From an uncultured Legionella sp. (GTDB lineage Bacteria > Pseudomonadota > Gammaproteobacteria > Legionellales > Legionellaceae), in assembly GCA_903885895.1 (NCBI GenBank), contig CAISKC010000419.1, positions 1 through 17,444 on the forward strand: a stretch of DNA of 17,444 nt. The letters are read 5' to 3'. Shown in pieces: positions 1 through 7,122 of the stretch. The notes beneath the pieces are model-generated. The model had not been told where the DNA came from, did not search any database, and saw nothing but the letters and a program-made list of their open reading frames with translations. The translations under genes and the position numbers were made by a program. Within the stretch, counting starts at the first letter, position 1, and each line of letters starts with the position of its first letter.

Positions 1-29
1 GGCTCCGCGCGCAAAATAGCAACCAACAT

Positions 30-69
30 GCCACCCCTCAATAGAGATCGATCATAATTGAGGGGTGGC
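30..69. repeat. 13-bp perfect inverted repeat (hairpin)
   Basis: Positions 30-42 (GCCACCCCTCAAT) are an exact inverted copy of 57-69, around a 14-base centre that itself contains the palindrome GATCGATC. The stem is GC-rich in an AT-rich region. There is no T-run directly after it on either strand, so it is not a standard intrinsic terminator. Its right arm touches the next palindrome at 68-90, so the two could form alternative structures in RNA. It may belong to an untranslated transcript coming from the left or to an intergenic repeat. Its role is unknown. Confidence 0.6.
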
Positions 70-90
70 GCTTAGGAGGGCTCCTAGCGC
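68..90. repeat. Imperfect GC-rich palindrome next to the first hairpin
   Basis: GCGC (68-71) and TAGGAG (73-78) pair with CTCCTA (81-86) and GCGC (87-90), leaving T72 as a single bulge and only GG at the centre. Together with the hairpin at 30-69 this makes a compact structured block. No coding region explains it. The function is unknown; it could be part of a structured RNA or an intergenic repeat unit. Confidence 0.5.
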
Positions 91-181
91 GCGCAGCTTG
101 CGAGCACGCTGGGATACCGGAGCGACAGGACCCCGAAACACTGACATCGAACAGCACTACGGTTAAAAAGAAGTTGAAACG

Positions 182-222
182 GTGACATAGTTGTGTAAGG
201 CCTAAACTTGTCACAGTTTTTT
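182..222 (+). terminator. Plus-strand rho-independent terminator
   Basis: GTGACA (182-187) and AGTT (189-192) pair with AACT (205-208) and TGTCAC (209-214). This gives a 10-bp stem with a single bulged T at 188 and a 12-base loop. Six T residues (217-222) follow two bases after the stem, as expected for termination on the plus strand. It must serve a transcript entering from the left of the window. On the minus strand the stem is followed only by a broken T-rich stretch, so it may also weakly stop the operon ending at 269. Confidence 0.65.
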
Positions 223-268
223 AAAAGAGTCACTCAGTTCTCAGCTCGAACAGCTCCCCACCCAGAAT

Positions 269-1381
269 TTACTCTGTTTTATTCAAATACGCTTTATTAA
301 ACACAGCACGAGCACCTGCTGTTTTTTTGCGTTGTTTGACTTCTTGTAAATACCCCATAAAATCTTGATATGCGTGCCAATTAGGCCGCATGCGGCGCAA
401 TAGCAATAACAATGATTTCCGGACAAAAATAGGCGTCAACGCAGGAAAGAGATAGAGACTCATGAAACGTAAGCGATTCTGCCATAAAGGAATGACCTTT
501 AGCGCAGCACAAGCATTTTTGACCGTTTCTGGATATGAATTTAAATGCGTCGCATAAGCCAAAATTTTGATTAACTCGCCACCTCGACCAGCAACAATCC
601 TTTGTAATAAGCGTTTACGGATCTGCGGGGCAAACTCATGAATCACCGATTGAAGCATCCGGGTATAATCCACAAACATCAAATCTAGACGTACCACACC
701 ACATTGCAGCAAATTATAACGATTTTTTTCAACCACGTAATTGGTAGTATAAGGCAGGATCAAAATAGACTGTTCATTTGCCAATAATTTAAATAACCAG
801 AGTAAATGTGGCCAAGGCGTGTTGATAGCACGGATCGTCTCCCATCCTCGTTCCAAAACGGGGTCTAAAGCAGCTTTGGAAAAAATAAGCACGCTCATTT
901 TACCAGCTAATGTAAAACCATCGTAATCTAACAAAATCTTCTGATCACTCAGTAAATGCTGCAGTATATCAGGCATATAGATTCTATCACCCACGGTATC
1001 CCGTTCCGTTCCACCTATCATCACACCAGGTTGATAAGTATCAATATCCGCTAAAATTTGACTTAGACTACCTGAATTAATGTGATCATCATCTCCCATT
1101 AACCACACATACTCGCCTTGTGCTTCTTTTAGGACCGTATAAAAATTAGCATTAGCGCCCATGTTTTCCGGCTGACTCACATAACGCACAAAGGGATACT
1201 GTTGACTCAGATCGGCCAAAAAATTGGGCGTATCATCTGTAGACGCATTATCTGAAATAAAAATTTCCACCGATCCAGCGGGAAGCGCTTGGATCCCAGG
1301 TAACATCGCGAGGATATTTTCGCGTAAAAATTCAGCTCGATTCCAAGTTGGAATGCTGATCGTAAGCTTTGGACTCATCAT
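269..1381 (-). CDS. Glycosyltransferase family 2 (GT-A), GDDD type
   Basis: This is a cytoplasmic GT2 glycosyltransferase that should move a sugar from a nucleotide donor onto a growing lipid-linked oligosaccharide. Counting from the ATG at 1381, the N-terminus LTISIPTWNR is the first nucleotide-binding strand. DNASTDDT follows at about 44-51, and the metal-binding acidic motif GDDD lies at about 96-99. The C-terminal half is mostly helical, with basic patches suited to membrane association. It has no GtrB-type paired membrane segments. The start is uncertain: GTG at 1402, ATG at 1393, 1381 and 1378 are all in frame, none has a clear Shine-Dalgarno site, and all lie inside the end of the flippase gene. 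Translation is probably coupled to that gene, and this is the last gene of its operon. Donor and acceptor cannot be read from the sequence. Confidence 0.85.
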   Translation of the reverse strand: MMSPKLTISIPTWNRAEFLRENILAMLPGIQALPAGSVEIFISDNASTDDTPNFLADLSQQYPFVRYVSQPENMGANANFYTVLKEAQGEYVWLMGDDDHINSGSLSQILADIDTYQPGVMIGGTERDTVGDRIYMPDILQHLLSDQKILLDYDGFTLAGKMSVLIFSKAALDPVLERGWETIRAINTPWPHLLWLFKLLANEQSILILPYTTNYVVEKNRYNLLQCGVVRLDLMFVDYTRMLQSVIHEFAPQIRKRLLQRIVAGRGGELIKILAYATHLNSYPETVKNACAALKVIPLWQNRLRFMSLYLFPALTPIFVRKSLLLLLRRMRPNWHAYQDFMGYLQEVKQRKKTAGARAVFNKAYLNKTE

Positions 1382-2735
1382 CTTGTTGATCATCGTTATC
1401 ACGCCATTTTTGTTTAAATTTCACCCACAACCACCATGCGCTCGGAAAACCATAACACGCATTGACGATTAAAATACTCCAAACCACACCCAAACTACCG
1501 TAGTGTACAGCGCCATACCAAGCACTTATCGTAATCAAAGCAGCCCCTACAACAGAAAGTGGCATAAACAACTCGATACGATGCGCTCGCAAATATAACG
1601 ATAAACCGCCTATGATATGCACAAATAGATACCCAAGCAATAACACAGCCATTTCGAACCATGGCAAAAATCGGGTCATCATCGCATGCTCTCTTAAAAC
1701 AAAACCTAGGCCTAGCATACTCAACGCGCCCAATATAAAAATAAATGTTGATTGCCAAAACGCGGTTAAAAATATCCGGTCCAAATTCTTGCGATCCGAT
1801 TGTGCCGCCAATGCCCCCATTTTTGGTGAACGGACGGTCACCCAAGTAATGGAAAATAATCCAAGCATCGTCGCTAATGACAAACTAATACCCATTTGTC
1901 CTGAGACAACCGCTCCTTTGTAATAATAAAGCAAGGGCGTAAAGATCTGATTTAGGAAATAACCTGATATCCAAGATACGGCAATCCGCCATTGCATCGG
2001 CCACATTTCTCGGCGCCACGAAAAGAATACAGGCTTAAACATAGCATCTGCCACCATCCGCAAAAATGGACGATGTGTCCAGATAAGCCAGCCGACCGTG
2101 GTCAGAGCGGTTATCCAAGTATTCACCACAATGATAAACAGCGCATTGGTCAGAAAAAAAACTACCCAAGCCAATATATTGGCTACGATTAGTTGCTTTA
2201 AACGAAAACGATAGATTTCCGTTACTTTGCCACTGCCTTCTAACACCGCCAGCCATGGCGCACAGAGCAAATTCACAGTCATACCTAATACCAATAGCAC
2301 CCAAGCCACGGGTATAGTTGCACCGTGCAGATCCTGCTTCATGCTGAAAAATACCAAACCTAATGGAACCATAACTAATACAAACAAAGCAGCCAAAACC
2401 GCATAGATCCGGATAGATTTTTGCATAAACGCCAACAACGTCGCAAGCTCCGATTTCGGCCCTAGCAACGCACCGCGCACACCCCAAGTGATTGATTTAA
2501 AATAATGTGGTGTCGACTGTAGAATGACAAAGGACAGACCCAATTCGAAGAAAAATTGCAAATTTGCCAAACTTGCAAAGGTATAATAGAGCCCTTGTTC
2601 GCTTGGCTGAGTCCCTTTTAAAATAAGGAGCAATATGATGCAAGATGACAAAGCCTGCCATACTCGCGTACCCAAAGCATAACGCAAACTGGTATCCATC
2701 TTCATAAGAAACACTTTATAACCGCGACTGATCAT
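1332..2735 (-). CDS. Wzx-like oligosaccharide flippase / polysaccharide biosynthesis membrane protein
   Basis: An integral inner-membrane protein of about 467 residues with roughly 12 hydrophobic segments, matching the length and layout of the Wzx flippases (MOP/MATE superfamily). These move undecaprenyl-pyrophosphate-linked oligosaccharides across the inner membrane. The opening segment, with a basic and aromatic N-terminus, then ALGTRVWQALS and a long hydrophobic helix, is typical of the family. The tail is hydrophilic and acidic (DNDDQQDDES). The frame is open further upstream, but the ATG at 2735 is preferred because GGAAAG (2745-2750) lies 9 bases before it. It overlaps the end of the upstream glycosyltransferase by 20 bases. 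The two flanking GT2 genes support a role in export of their product. No specific substrate can be assigned; other MOP-family exporters are possible. Confidence 0.75.
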   Translation of the reverse strand: MISRGYKVFLMKMDTSLRYALGTRVWQALSSCIILLLILKGTQPSEQGLYYTFASLANLQFFFELGLSFVILQSTPHYFKSITWGVRGALLGPKSELATLLAFMQKSIRIYAVLAALFVLVMVPLGLVFFSMKQDLHGATIPVAWVLLVLGMTVNLLCAPWLAVLEGSGKVTEIYRFRLKQLIVANILAWVVFFLTNALFIIVVNTWITALTTVGWLIWTHRPFLRMVADAMFKPVFFSWRREMWPMQWRIAVSWISGYFLNQIFTPLLYYYKGAVVSGQMGISLSLATMLGLFSITWVTVRSPKMGALAAQSDRKNLDRIFLTAFWQSTFIFILGALSMLGLGFVLREHAMMTRFLPWFEMAVLLLGYLFVHIIGGLSLYLRAHRIELFMPLSVVGAALITISAWYGAVHYGSLGVVWSILIVNACYGFPSAWWLWVKFKQKWRDNDDQQDDESKAYDQHSNLESS

Positions 2736-3720
2736 ATTGCATTTCTTTCCATTCTTTTTTTTGTATATAGAAATATAATCGCCGTAACCCACGCGCCAGA
2801 AACTTGGGACAGCTTACATAAATAAGGAATAACCCGCACAATCTCAAGCGCCAACCATGTCCTAATTGCCATAATTCAAACAAATATTGCCATTGTGAAA
2901 TACCTTGGGCTTTAGCATTTAAAACCACTTTTAATAACCAGGCAAACTCACGTCCTTTACCTTGTGCCGGACGTATCATATAGCGTACGGACTCAGCAAT
3001 AAATGCTTTTTTATGCTTAGGATCTTTAAAAAATCGCGCGGTTCTAAACCAAGCCACATACCATTCCAAGTCCCCTAAAAAATAACCAGGCTCTTGGCTT
3101 GGAGTATGTGTTATCAGTGCTTGCTTGACACTATAAACCTGCATAGGTTGCTCTGATAGCTCTCGAATAAAAGGCACCAATTGTGGATAAAAATAGCAGA
3201 TATTATGATAAGCCCAATTCAAATGCCGCGTCATCATGTCACGCCGCACAATCGTTGCAGAAATCATACTGAGACTAGCAAAGAAAAACGATTCTTGTTG
3301 AAATAAAGTTGTCGCTAAGATCGCTTTTCCTGCAAATTCCGGCGCTACCAACCAACCTAAACGGATGACATCAGCTTTTTGGGCTTTTAAAGTGGTGATA
3401 ACCTCATCAATATGATCTAGATGCCATACATCATCATCCCCAATGACCCACGCATACGCTGACTGCGTCAGCTCTAGCGCTCTCAGAAAATTGGCATTAC
3501 CACCAATATTATGTGCATTACGATGATAACGTAAGCCCGGCCATTCTTTTTGCCAAGTTGCTACCACCTCAGGGGTTTTATCCGTTGAACAATTATCCAA
3601 AACATGCAAAATCAGATTGCGATCTTTGAGCGCAGCAAAAGCTGCTAAAGTCTTTTCCAATTCTTGAACACGATTATACGTAATAATCACCGGTTCACAT
3701 TGTTCATTCGGCCAAAGCAT
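2716..3720 (-). CDS. Glycosyltransferase family 2 (GT-A), GDDD type
   Basis: A second GT2 glycosyltransferase of the same subtype as the gene ending at 269. From the ATG at 3720 it has 334 residues, with VIITYNR near the N-terminus, DNCSTDKT at about 42-49, the conserved NIGGNANF stretch and GDDD at about 94-97. It should act at the cytoplasmic face on a lipid-linked acceptor. The C-terminus contains one moderately hydrophobic stretch (LRLCGLFLIYVS) followed by a basic tail, suggesting membrane attachment. The frame can also begin at a TTG at 3729, overlapping the stop of the upstream GtrB-like gene. The ATG, one base after that stop, is the simpler choice. The two GT2 genes flank the flippase and look like diverged paralogs that add successive sugars. 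Substrates are unknown. Confidence 0.85.
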   Translation of the reverse strand: MLWPNEQCEPVIITYNRVQELEKTLAAFAALKDRNLILHVLDNCSTDKTPEVVATWQKEWPGLRYHRNAHNIGGNANFLRALELTQSAYAWVIGDDDVWHLDHIDEVITTLKAQKADVIRLGWLVAPEFAGKAILATTLFQQESFFFASLSMISATIVRRDMMTRHLNWAYHNICYFYPQLVPFIRELSEQPMQVYSVKQALITHTPSQEPGYFLGDLEWYVAWFRTARFFKDPKHKKAFIAESVRYMIRPAQGKGREFAWLLKVVLNAKAQGISQWQYLFELWQLGHGWRLRLCGLFLIYVSCPKFLARGLRRLYFYIQKKEWKEMQYDQSRL

Positions 3721-3721
3721 C

Positions 3722-4663
3722 TTAGTCAAAATTCACTCGTTCTTTTTCAAACACCAATGGTCTATTTTGCACCTGTGTGTGAATAGATACAACATATTCT
3801 CCAAGCATTCCGATAAAAAACAACAGAATGGAACAAAAAAAGAATAAACCGATCAAAATAGGAGCCACGCCTAGGCTAAATTGATCCCAAAATACTAATT
3901 TTAAAACGAAAAAGGCGATCGATAAAATAAAACTGAGTATAGATAAGGCAAATCCTGAAAATATAGCCAAACGAATTGGAACTTTTGAATGATTGGTAAT
4001 CCCCAAAACGGCCATGTCATATAAAGAGTACAGATTATTTTTACTAAAACCACGTAACCGTGGAGGTTGAATGTACGGAATAGTTTTCACGGGATAACCA
4101 ATTTCACAAATCAAACCACGAAAATATGGGTAAGGATCATTAATCTGGCGCAACGCATCCATAACCGCTTTGTCATACAAGCCAAAGCCCGTAAAATTTT
4201 TAAACAAATCGATATTGGCGATCTTGGTGATCAAATTGTAATAAAAGCGTCGAATTGCTTTAAGTAAAAAAGTTTCTTGGGTTTGAGCTTTGACGCCTAT
4301 CACCACTTTATGCCCTGCTTCCCATTCACGTAGAAAATCTATAATCAGTTCAGGAGGATCTTGTAAATCGGCCACAATTGAAATAACAGCATCCCCTTTG
4401 GCTTGTAGTAAACCATGGATTGGAGACCGTACATGGCCGAAATTTCGCGTATTGACAATAATCTTGACGCGCGGATCAATCGCAGCAATATCTTTTAAAA
4501 TAGCAACAGTGCTGTCTTCTGAAGAATTATCAATGAATACATGTTCATACGCATATTGAGGCAATTGGTCAAAAACCGCTTTAACTTGACGATGTACTTC
4601 CGCAATACAAGCTTCTTCGTTATAACAAGCCGTTACGACACTGATTAGTTTCTGCATAGACAT
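3722..4663 (-). CDS. GtrB/DPM1-like polyprenyl-phosphate glycosyltransferase
   Basis: A GT2 enzyme of the GtrB/ArnC/dolichol-phosphate-mannose-synthase group, which transfers a sugar from a nucleotide donor to undecaprenyl phosphate. CYNEE (13-17) starts the catalytic domain and FIDNSSED follows. The hallmark ADLQDPPEL spans 98-106. Two C-terminal membrane helices (about 232-256 and 266-290) are followed by GEYV and a basic tail ending ERVNFD. The length of 313 residues is normal for the family. It is first in its operon, ahead of a GT2, the flippase and another GT2, and is divergent from the plus-strand membrane protein at 4793. It is clearly paralogous to the protein at 12400-13338, including the near-identical end. 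No strong Shine-Dalgarno site precedes the ATG at 4663; the ATG at 4657 is an alternative. Which sugar it loads is unknown. Confidence 0.9.
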   Translation of the reverse strand: MSMQKLISVVTACYNEEACIAEVHRQVKAVFDQLPQYAYEHVFIDNSSEDSTVAILKDIAAIDPRVKIIVNTRNFGHVRSPIHGLLQAKGDAVISIVADLQDPPELIIDFLREWEAGHKVVIGVKAQTQETFLLKAIRRFYYNLITKIANIDLFKNFTGFGLYDKAVMDALRQINDPYPYFRGLICEIGYPVKTIPYIQPPRLRGFSKNNLYSLYDMAVLGITNHSKVPIRLAIFSGFALSILSFILSIAFFVLKLVFWDQFSLGVAPILIGLFFFCSILLFFIGMLGEYVVSIHTQVQNRPLVFEKERVNFD

Positions 4664-4730
4664 GATCTACAAATTAGAAATTATGGGGATAAGGATCCTA
4701 CAAAAGCAGAGATAAATCAATCACAGTCTC

Positions 4731-4760
4731 TAGACAACTCGTCATTCAAAGCGATATGAT
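4731..4760 (+). promoter_or_regulatory. Sigma70-type promoter for the plus-strand membrane protein
   Basis: TAGACA (4731-4736, five of six matches to the -35 consensus) is separated by 18 bases from TATGAT (4755-4760, five of six matches to the -10 consensus). Transcription should start near 4767, giving a leader of about 26 bases before the ATG at 4793. The site lies in the 129-base gap between two divergent genes. No equally good promoter is seen for the minus-strand operon starting at 4663. Confidence 0.5.
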
Positions 4761-4792
4761 TCTGACCATCGCTCTACTGTGGCTATATATCT

Positions 4793-6721
4793 ATGTTGAC
4801 TGCCTTTTTGATGTTCTGCGAAACGTATCTTTTGTTGCTAATACTGGGTCTCGGCCCCTCTTGCTGGTTAAGCAGACCATATAAAAATCAACTTGCCTAT
4901 ACTTTTGCTTTATCTCCCGTATTAGGATATGCGTTACTTTCCGTTCTCTGTATTTACCCTTTAGCAGAATCATTATCAAACAATAACTGGCTGACCATAG
5001 TATTCGAAATACTGCTAACCAGCTCAATCAGCTTAACGCTAGGCTATATTTTTCTCTTCAGAAAAAAAATAGCCATGCCACAATGGCGGTTTGCTACTAC
5101 CCCCATCTGGATCACCCTCACCATTGGGGTCATCTGGCTTTATTTGCATAATTTCCAGAACGGCTTATTTTATCATCATTTGAATCCAGATATTATTGGC
5201 TTTACGACAGGTGCTAATTGGATTGCAGCGAACGGGAATGTATTCGCTACAGCGCCAGAACCTCATGAGCTCCTTGTTGCTGCGCTTCGTTGGGGGTTTC
5301 CAGCGTGCCTAGCAGTGATAAAACTTACCCTCCACACATCCGTCTACCAGATCATTTTCCCGGTTGTACTCATTATATTTAGTCATTGCATCGTACTCAT
5401 TACGTTGCTCATAACCGATAAATATCAGCAAGATTGGTACAAAACAGGCCAAATCATTGCGATTGCTATCTTATTACAAGGTTCGCTACTCAATTTTATC
5501 AACGAAGGATTTTATCCTTATATTATCGGAGTCGGGTATTTCTCTGTGGTCTCGGCTTTCAGCCAATTCCATTCACGGGCTGCCAAGCTACCATACCAAA
5601 GCCTCATTATCATTGCCCTGAGTATGGCAACACTCATCGTCACTTGCAGTGAATTATTTTGCTTAAGTGCTATGTTTTTATTAGGTGTAACCATGATTCA
5701 TGCCATTAGAAAAGAGTCTATCAAAGTAGATGTATTTTTTCTATTAGCTATGTGCCTTGGAGTAGCATTGGTATATCCATTAAGTTGTAAAATGGTACAG
5801 TTCACGCTCGCCAACTCCGCCAATGCACGCAACATAGGCTACCTCCAACCTACTTGGCTTTGGCCTTCCGAAATTCTTGGACTCATGAACATATACTCGC
5901 ATGCACAAAATTATCTCGATACGGAAGGCGCAACGCATGTAATACATCGTTCTGCACTGAATTTCATACCAAGTTTTATGCTTTCACTATGGGTTTTATA
6001 TGAGTTAACCAAATGGCGTAAAAACACTCATTATATTGTCATGATCATAGGTATCTGTGGTTTATTGCTAATTAATATATTTTTGATTCGTCACACTAAT
6101 TATTTATACAGCAAACTTGCAGTTGCTTTTGCTCCTGGTTTAATTTGTTTGTTTTTCATAAAAATCAGCCAGGAAAAACATTTTTATTTGGTCAAATTAT
6201 CCATAGCAAGTACTTGTATTCTGTTTTCAGCTTGCGCCTTTTTACAAGACCAATCCTACTCCAAAAGTTACATTGATATTGAGTCATTAAATACTATTCA
6301 AAAAAAATTCAAAAATGATCATTGCTTTTTTATTACAGATTCCCGCGGATTACGGCGTAGTAAGATGGTAAAAACATTGCGATATATTGATCGGACAGAT
6401 GATATTTTAATGAATGCATTTCTGGATGGTCGCCAGTTAGATACCTGGGCAATCACTGGCGTGTGGGGTTATGCTTTACCAAAAATAGATGCAACGACGG
6501 CTCATAATCAACAAATCACAGAAGTATTATCACGAAAAATTATACTTATTGGAAATAGAACTCATTTCCCCAAAGCACTTCTGCAAGACCATCAACCTAT
6601 TTTAGAGACTAGAAGCTACTATGTTTTCGATACAGGAAGCACCCTATCTGAATTAGTACAGGGAGATAATAGAACGCGTAACATGCAACGAATCTATGCC
6701 ACATTGCATGAAACGTACTAG
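4793..6721 (+). CDS. Large multi-spanning membrane protein, candidate GT-C glycosyltransferase
   Basis: A 642-residue protein, and the only plus-strand gene here. It has about 10-12 hydrophobic segments between residues 5 and 485, then a soluble domain at about 490-642. An extracytoplasmic stretch near 127-160 carries HHLNPDIIG and several acidic residues, the position where GT-C enzymes keep their catalytic acids. This layout (membrane core, early acidic loop, C-terminal periplasmic domain) suggests a transferase that uses lipid-linked sugars. An O-antigen polymerase or ligase is an alternative, and no family was recognised with certainty. The ATG at 4793 has no clear Shine-Dalgarno site but lies just after a good promoter (4731-4760). 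Its TAG (6719-6721) overlaps the stop of the convergent GtrA gene within the shared CTAG at 6718-6721, leaving no room for a terminator between them. Confidence 0.6.
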   Translation: MLTAFLMFCETYLLLLILGLGPSCWLSRPYKNQLAYTFALSPVLGYALLSVLCIYPLAESLSNNNWLTIVFEILLTSSISLTLGYIFLFRKKIAMPQWRFATTPIWITLTIGVIWLYLHNFQNGLFYHHLNPDIIGFTTGANWIAANGNVFATAPEPHELLVAALRWGFPACLAVIKLTLHTSVYQIIFPVVLIIFSHCIVLITLLITDKYQQDWYKTGQIIAIAILLQGSLLNFINEGFYPYIIGVGYFSVVSAFSQFHSRAAKLPYQSLIIIALSMATLIVTCSELFCLSAMFLLGVTMIHAIRKESIKVDVFFLLAMCLGVALVYPLSCKMVQFTLANSANARNIGYLQPTWLWPSEILGLMNIYSHAQNYLDTEGATHVIHRSALNFIPSFMLSLWVLYELTKWRKNTHYIVMIIGICGLLLINIFLIRHTNYLYSKLAVAFAPGLICLFFIKISQEKHFYLVKLSIASTCILFSACAFLQDQSYSKSYIDIESLNTIQKKFKNDHCFFITDSRGLRRSKMVKTLRYIDRTDDILMNAFLDGRQLDTWAITGVWGYALPKIDATTAHNQQITEVLSRKIILIGNRTHFPKALLQDHQPILETRSYYVFDTGSTLSELVQGDNRTRNMQRIYATLHETY

Positions 6722-7122
6722 GAAGAAAATACGACCTTCTCATACCAAACAAAGCTGAGCACAATAGCCAGTAGCGTCATGCTCATCTGAATAATCACGG
6801 GATTAAAATGGCTAAATTCAACTAGCAAAGGTACAACAGAAATGGTCACCAACAAATAACTCATATGAAACAATAGAAATTTCCCTATTTCAACAGAACA
6901 ATTTCCTTTAGTACGAAAGACAAGCAATTTATTGGTGGTATACGAATTGAGTACCGCTAAGCCATGGCAAATCACCAACATCACCACATAATGAGCTCGG
7001 TAGGCAATCAATAGCCAATATGCTATGGGAAAAAGACTTAATCCCACTAAGGTATTAAACGCGCCCACCACAAGAAACAGTAACAGTTTTTTATCAATAT
7101 TTATTTTTTTAATCTGCATCAT
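6718..7122 (-). CDS. GtrA-family flippase
   Basis: A small protein of 133-134 residues with four hydrophobic helices and the GtrA opening pattern: a basic start, then FLVVGAFNTLVGL, a central NSYTTNKLLVF stretch and a terminal FVWYEKVVF. GtrA proteins (PF04138) are believed to flip undecaprenyl-phosphate-linked monosaccharides to the periplasmic face, working with a GtrB synthase and a dedicated membrane transferase. It overlaps the end of the 831-residue membrane protein by 14 bases and has no Shine-Dalgarno site of its own, so translation is probably coupled. That neighbour is the obvious partner enzyme. The matching GtrB is not in this operon; one of the two at 3722-4663 and 12400-13338 must serve it, or one outside the window. 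Either of two consecutive ATGs (7122, 7119) could be the start. Confidence 0.88.
   Translation of the reverse strand: MMQIKKINIDKKLLLFLVVGAFNTLVGLSLFPIAYWLLIAYRAHYVVMLVICHGLAVLNSYTTNKLLVFRTKGNCSVEIGKFLLFHMSYLLVTISVVPLLVEFSHFNPVIIQMSMTLLAIVLSFVWYEKVVFSS

Larger units (their letters stand above)
1..268. other. Gene-free left edge
   Basis: No convincing coding region is seen here. The segment holds the hairpins at 30-69 and 68-90, a GC-rich stretch to about 140, and the plus-strand terminator at 182-222. A 33-codon open frame (GTG at 65 to TAA at 164-166) exists, but its start lies inside a hairpin arm and it has no recognisable product. The region between the terminator and the stop codon at 269 shows nothing further. 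Confidence 0.5.

Noticed and set aside
30..69. Hairpin at 30-69 as an intrinsic terminator
   Set aside because: No T-run follows the stem on either strand.
65..166. Plus-strand open frame of 33 codons beginning with GTG
   Set aside because: Its start lies in the arm of a hairpin, there is no spaced ribosome binding site, and the product resembles nothing known.
1495..1845. Open frame of 116 codons on the minus strand inside the flippase gene
   Set aside because: It is fully contained in the flippase in another frame and has no recognisable features.
2035..2487. Open frame of 150 codons on the minus strand inside the flippase gene
   Set aside because: It is an alternative frame of the well-supported flippase, is low in membrane or domain character, and has no independent start signal.
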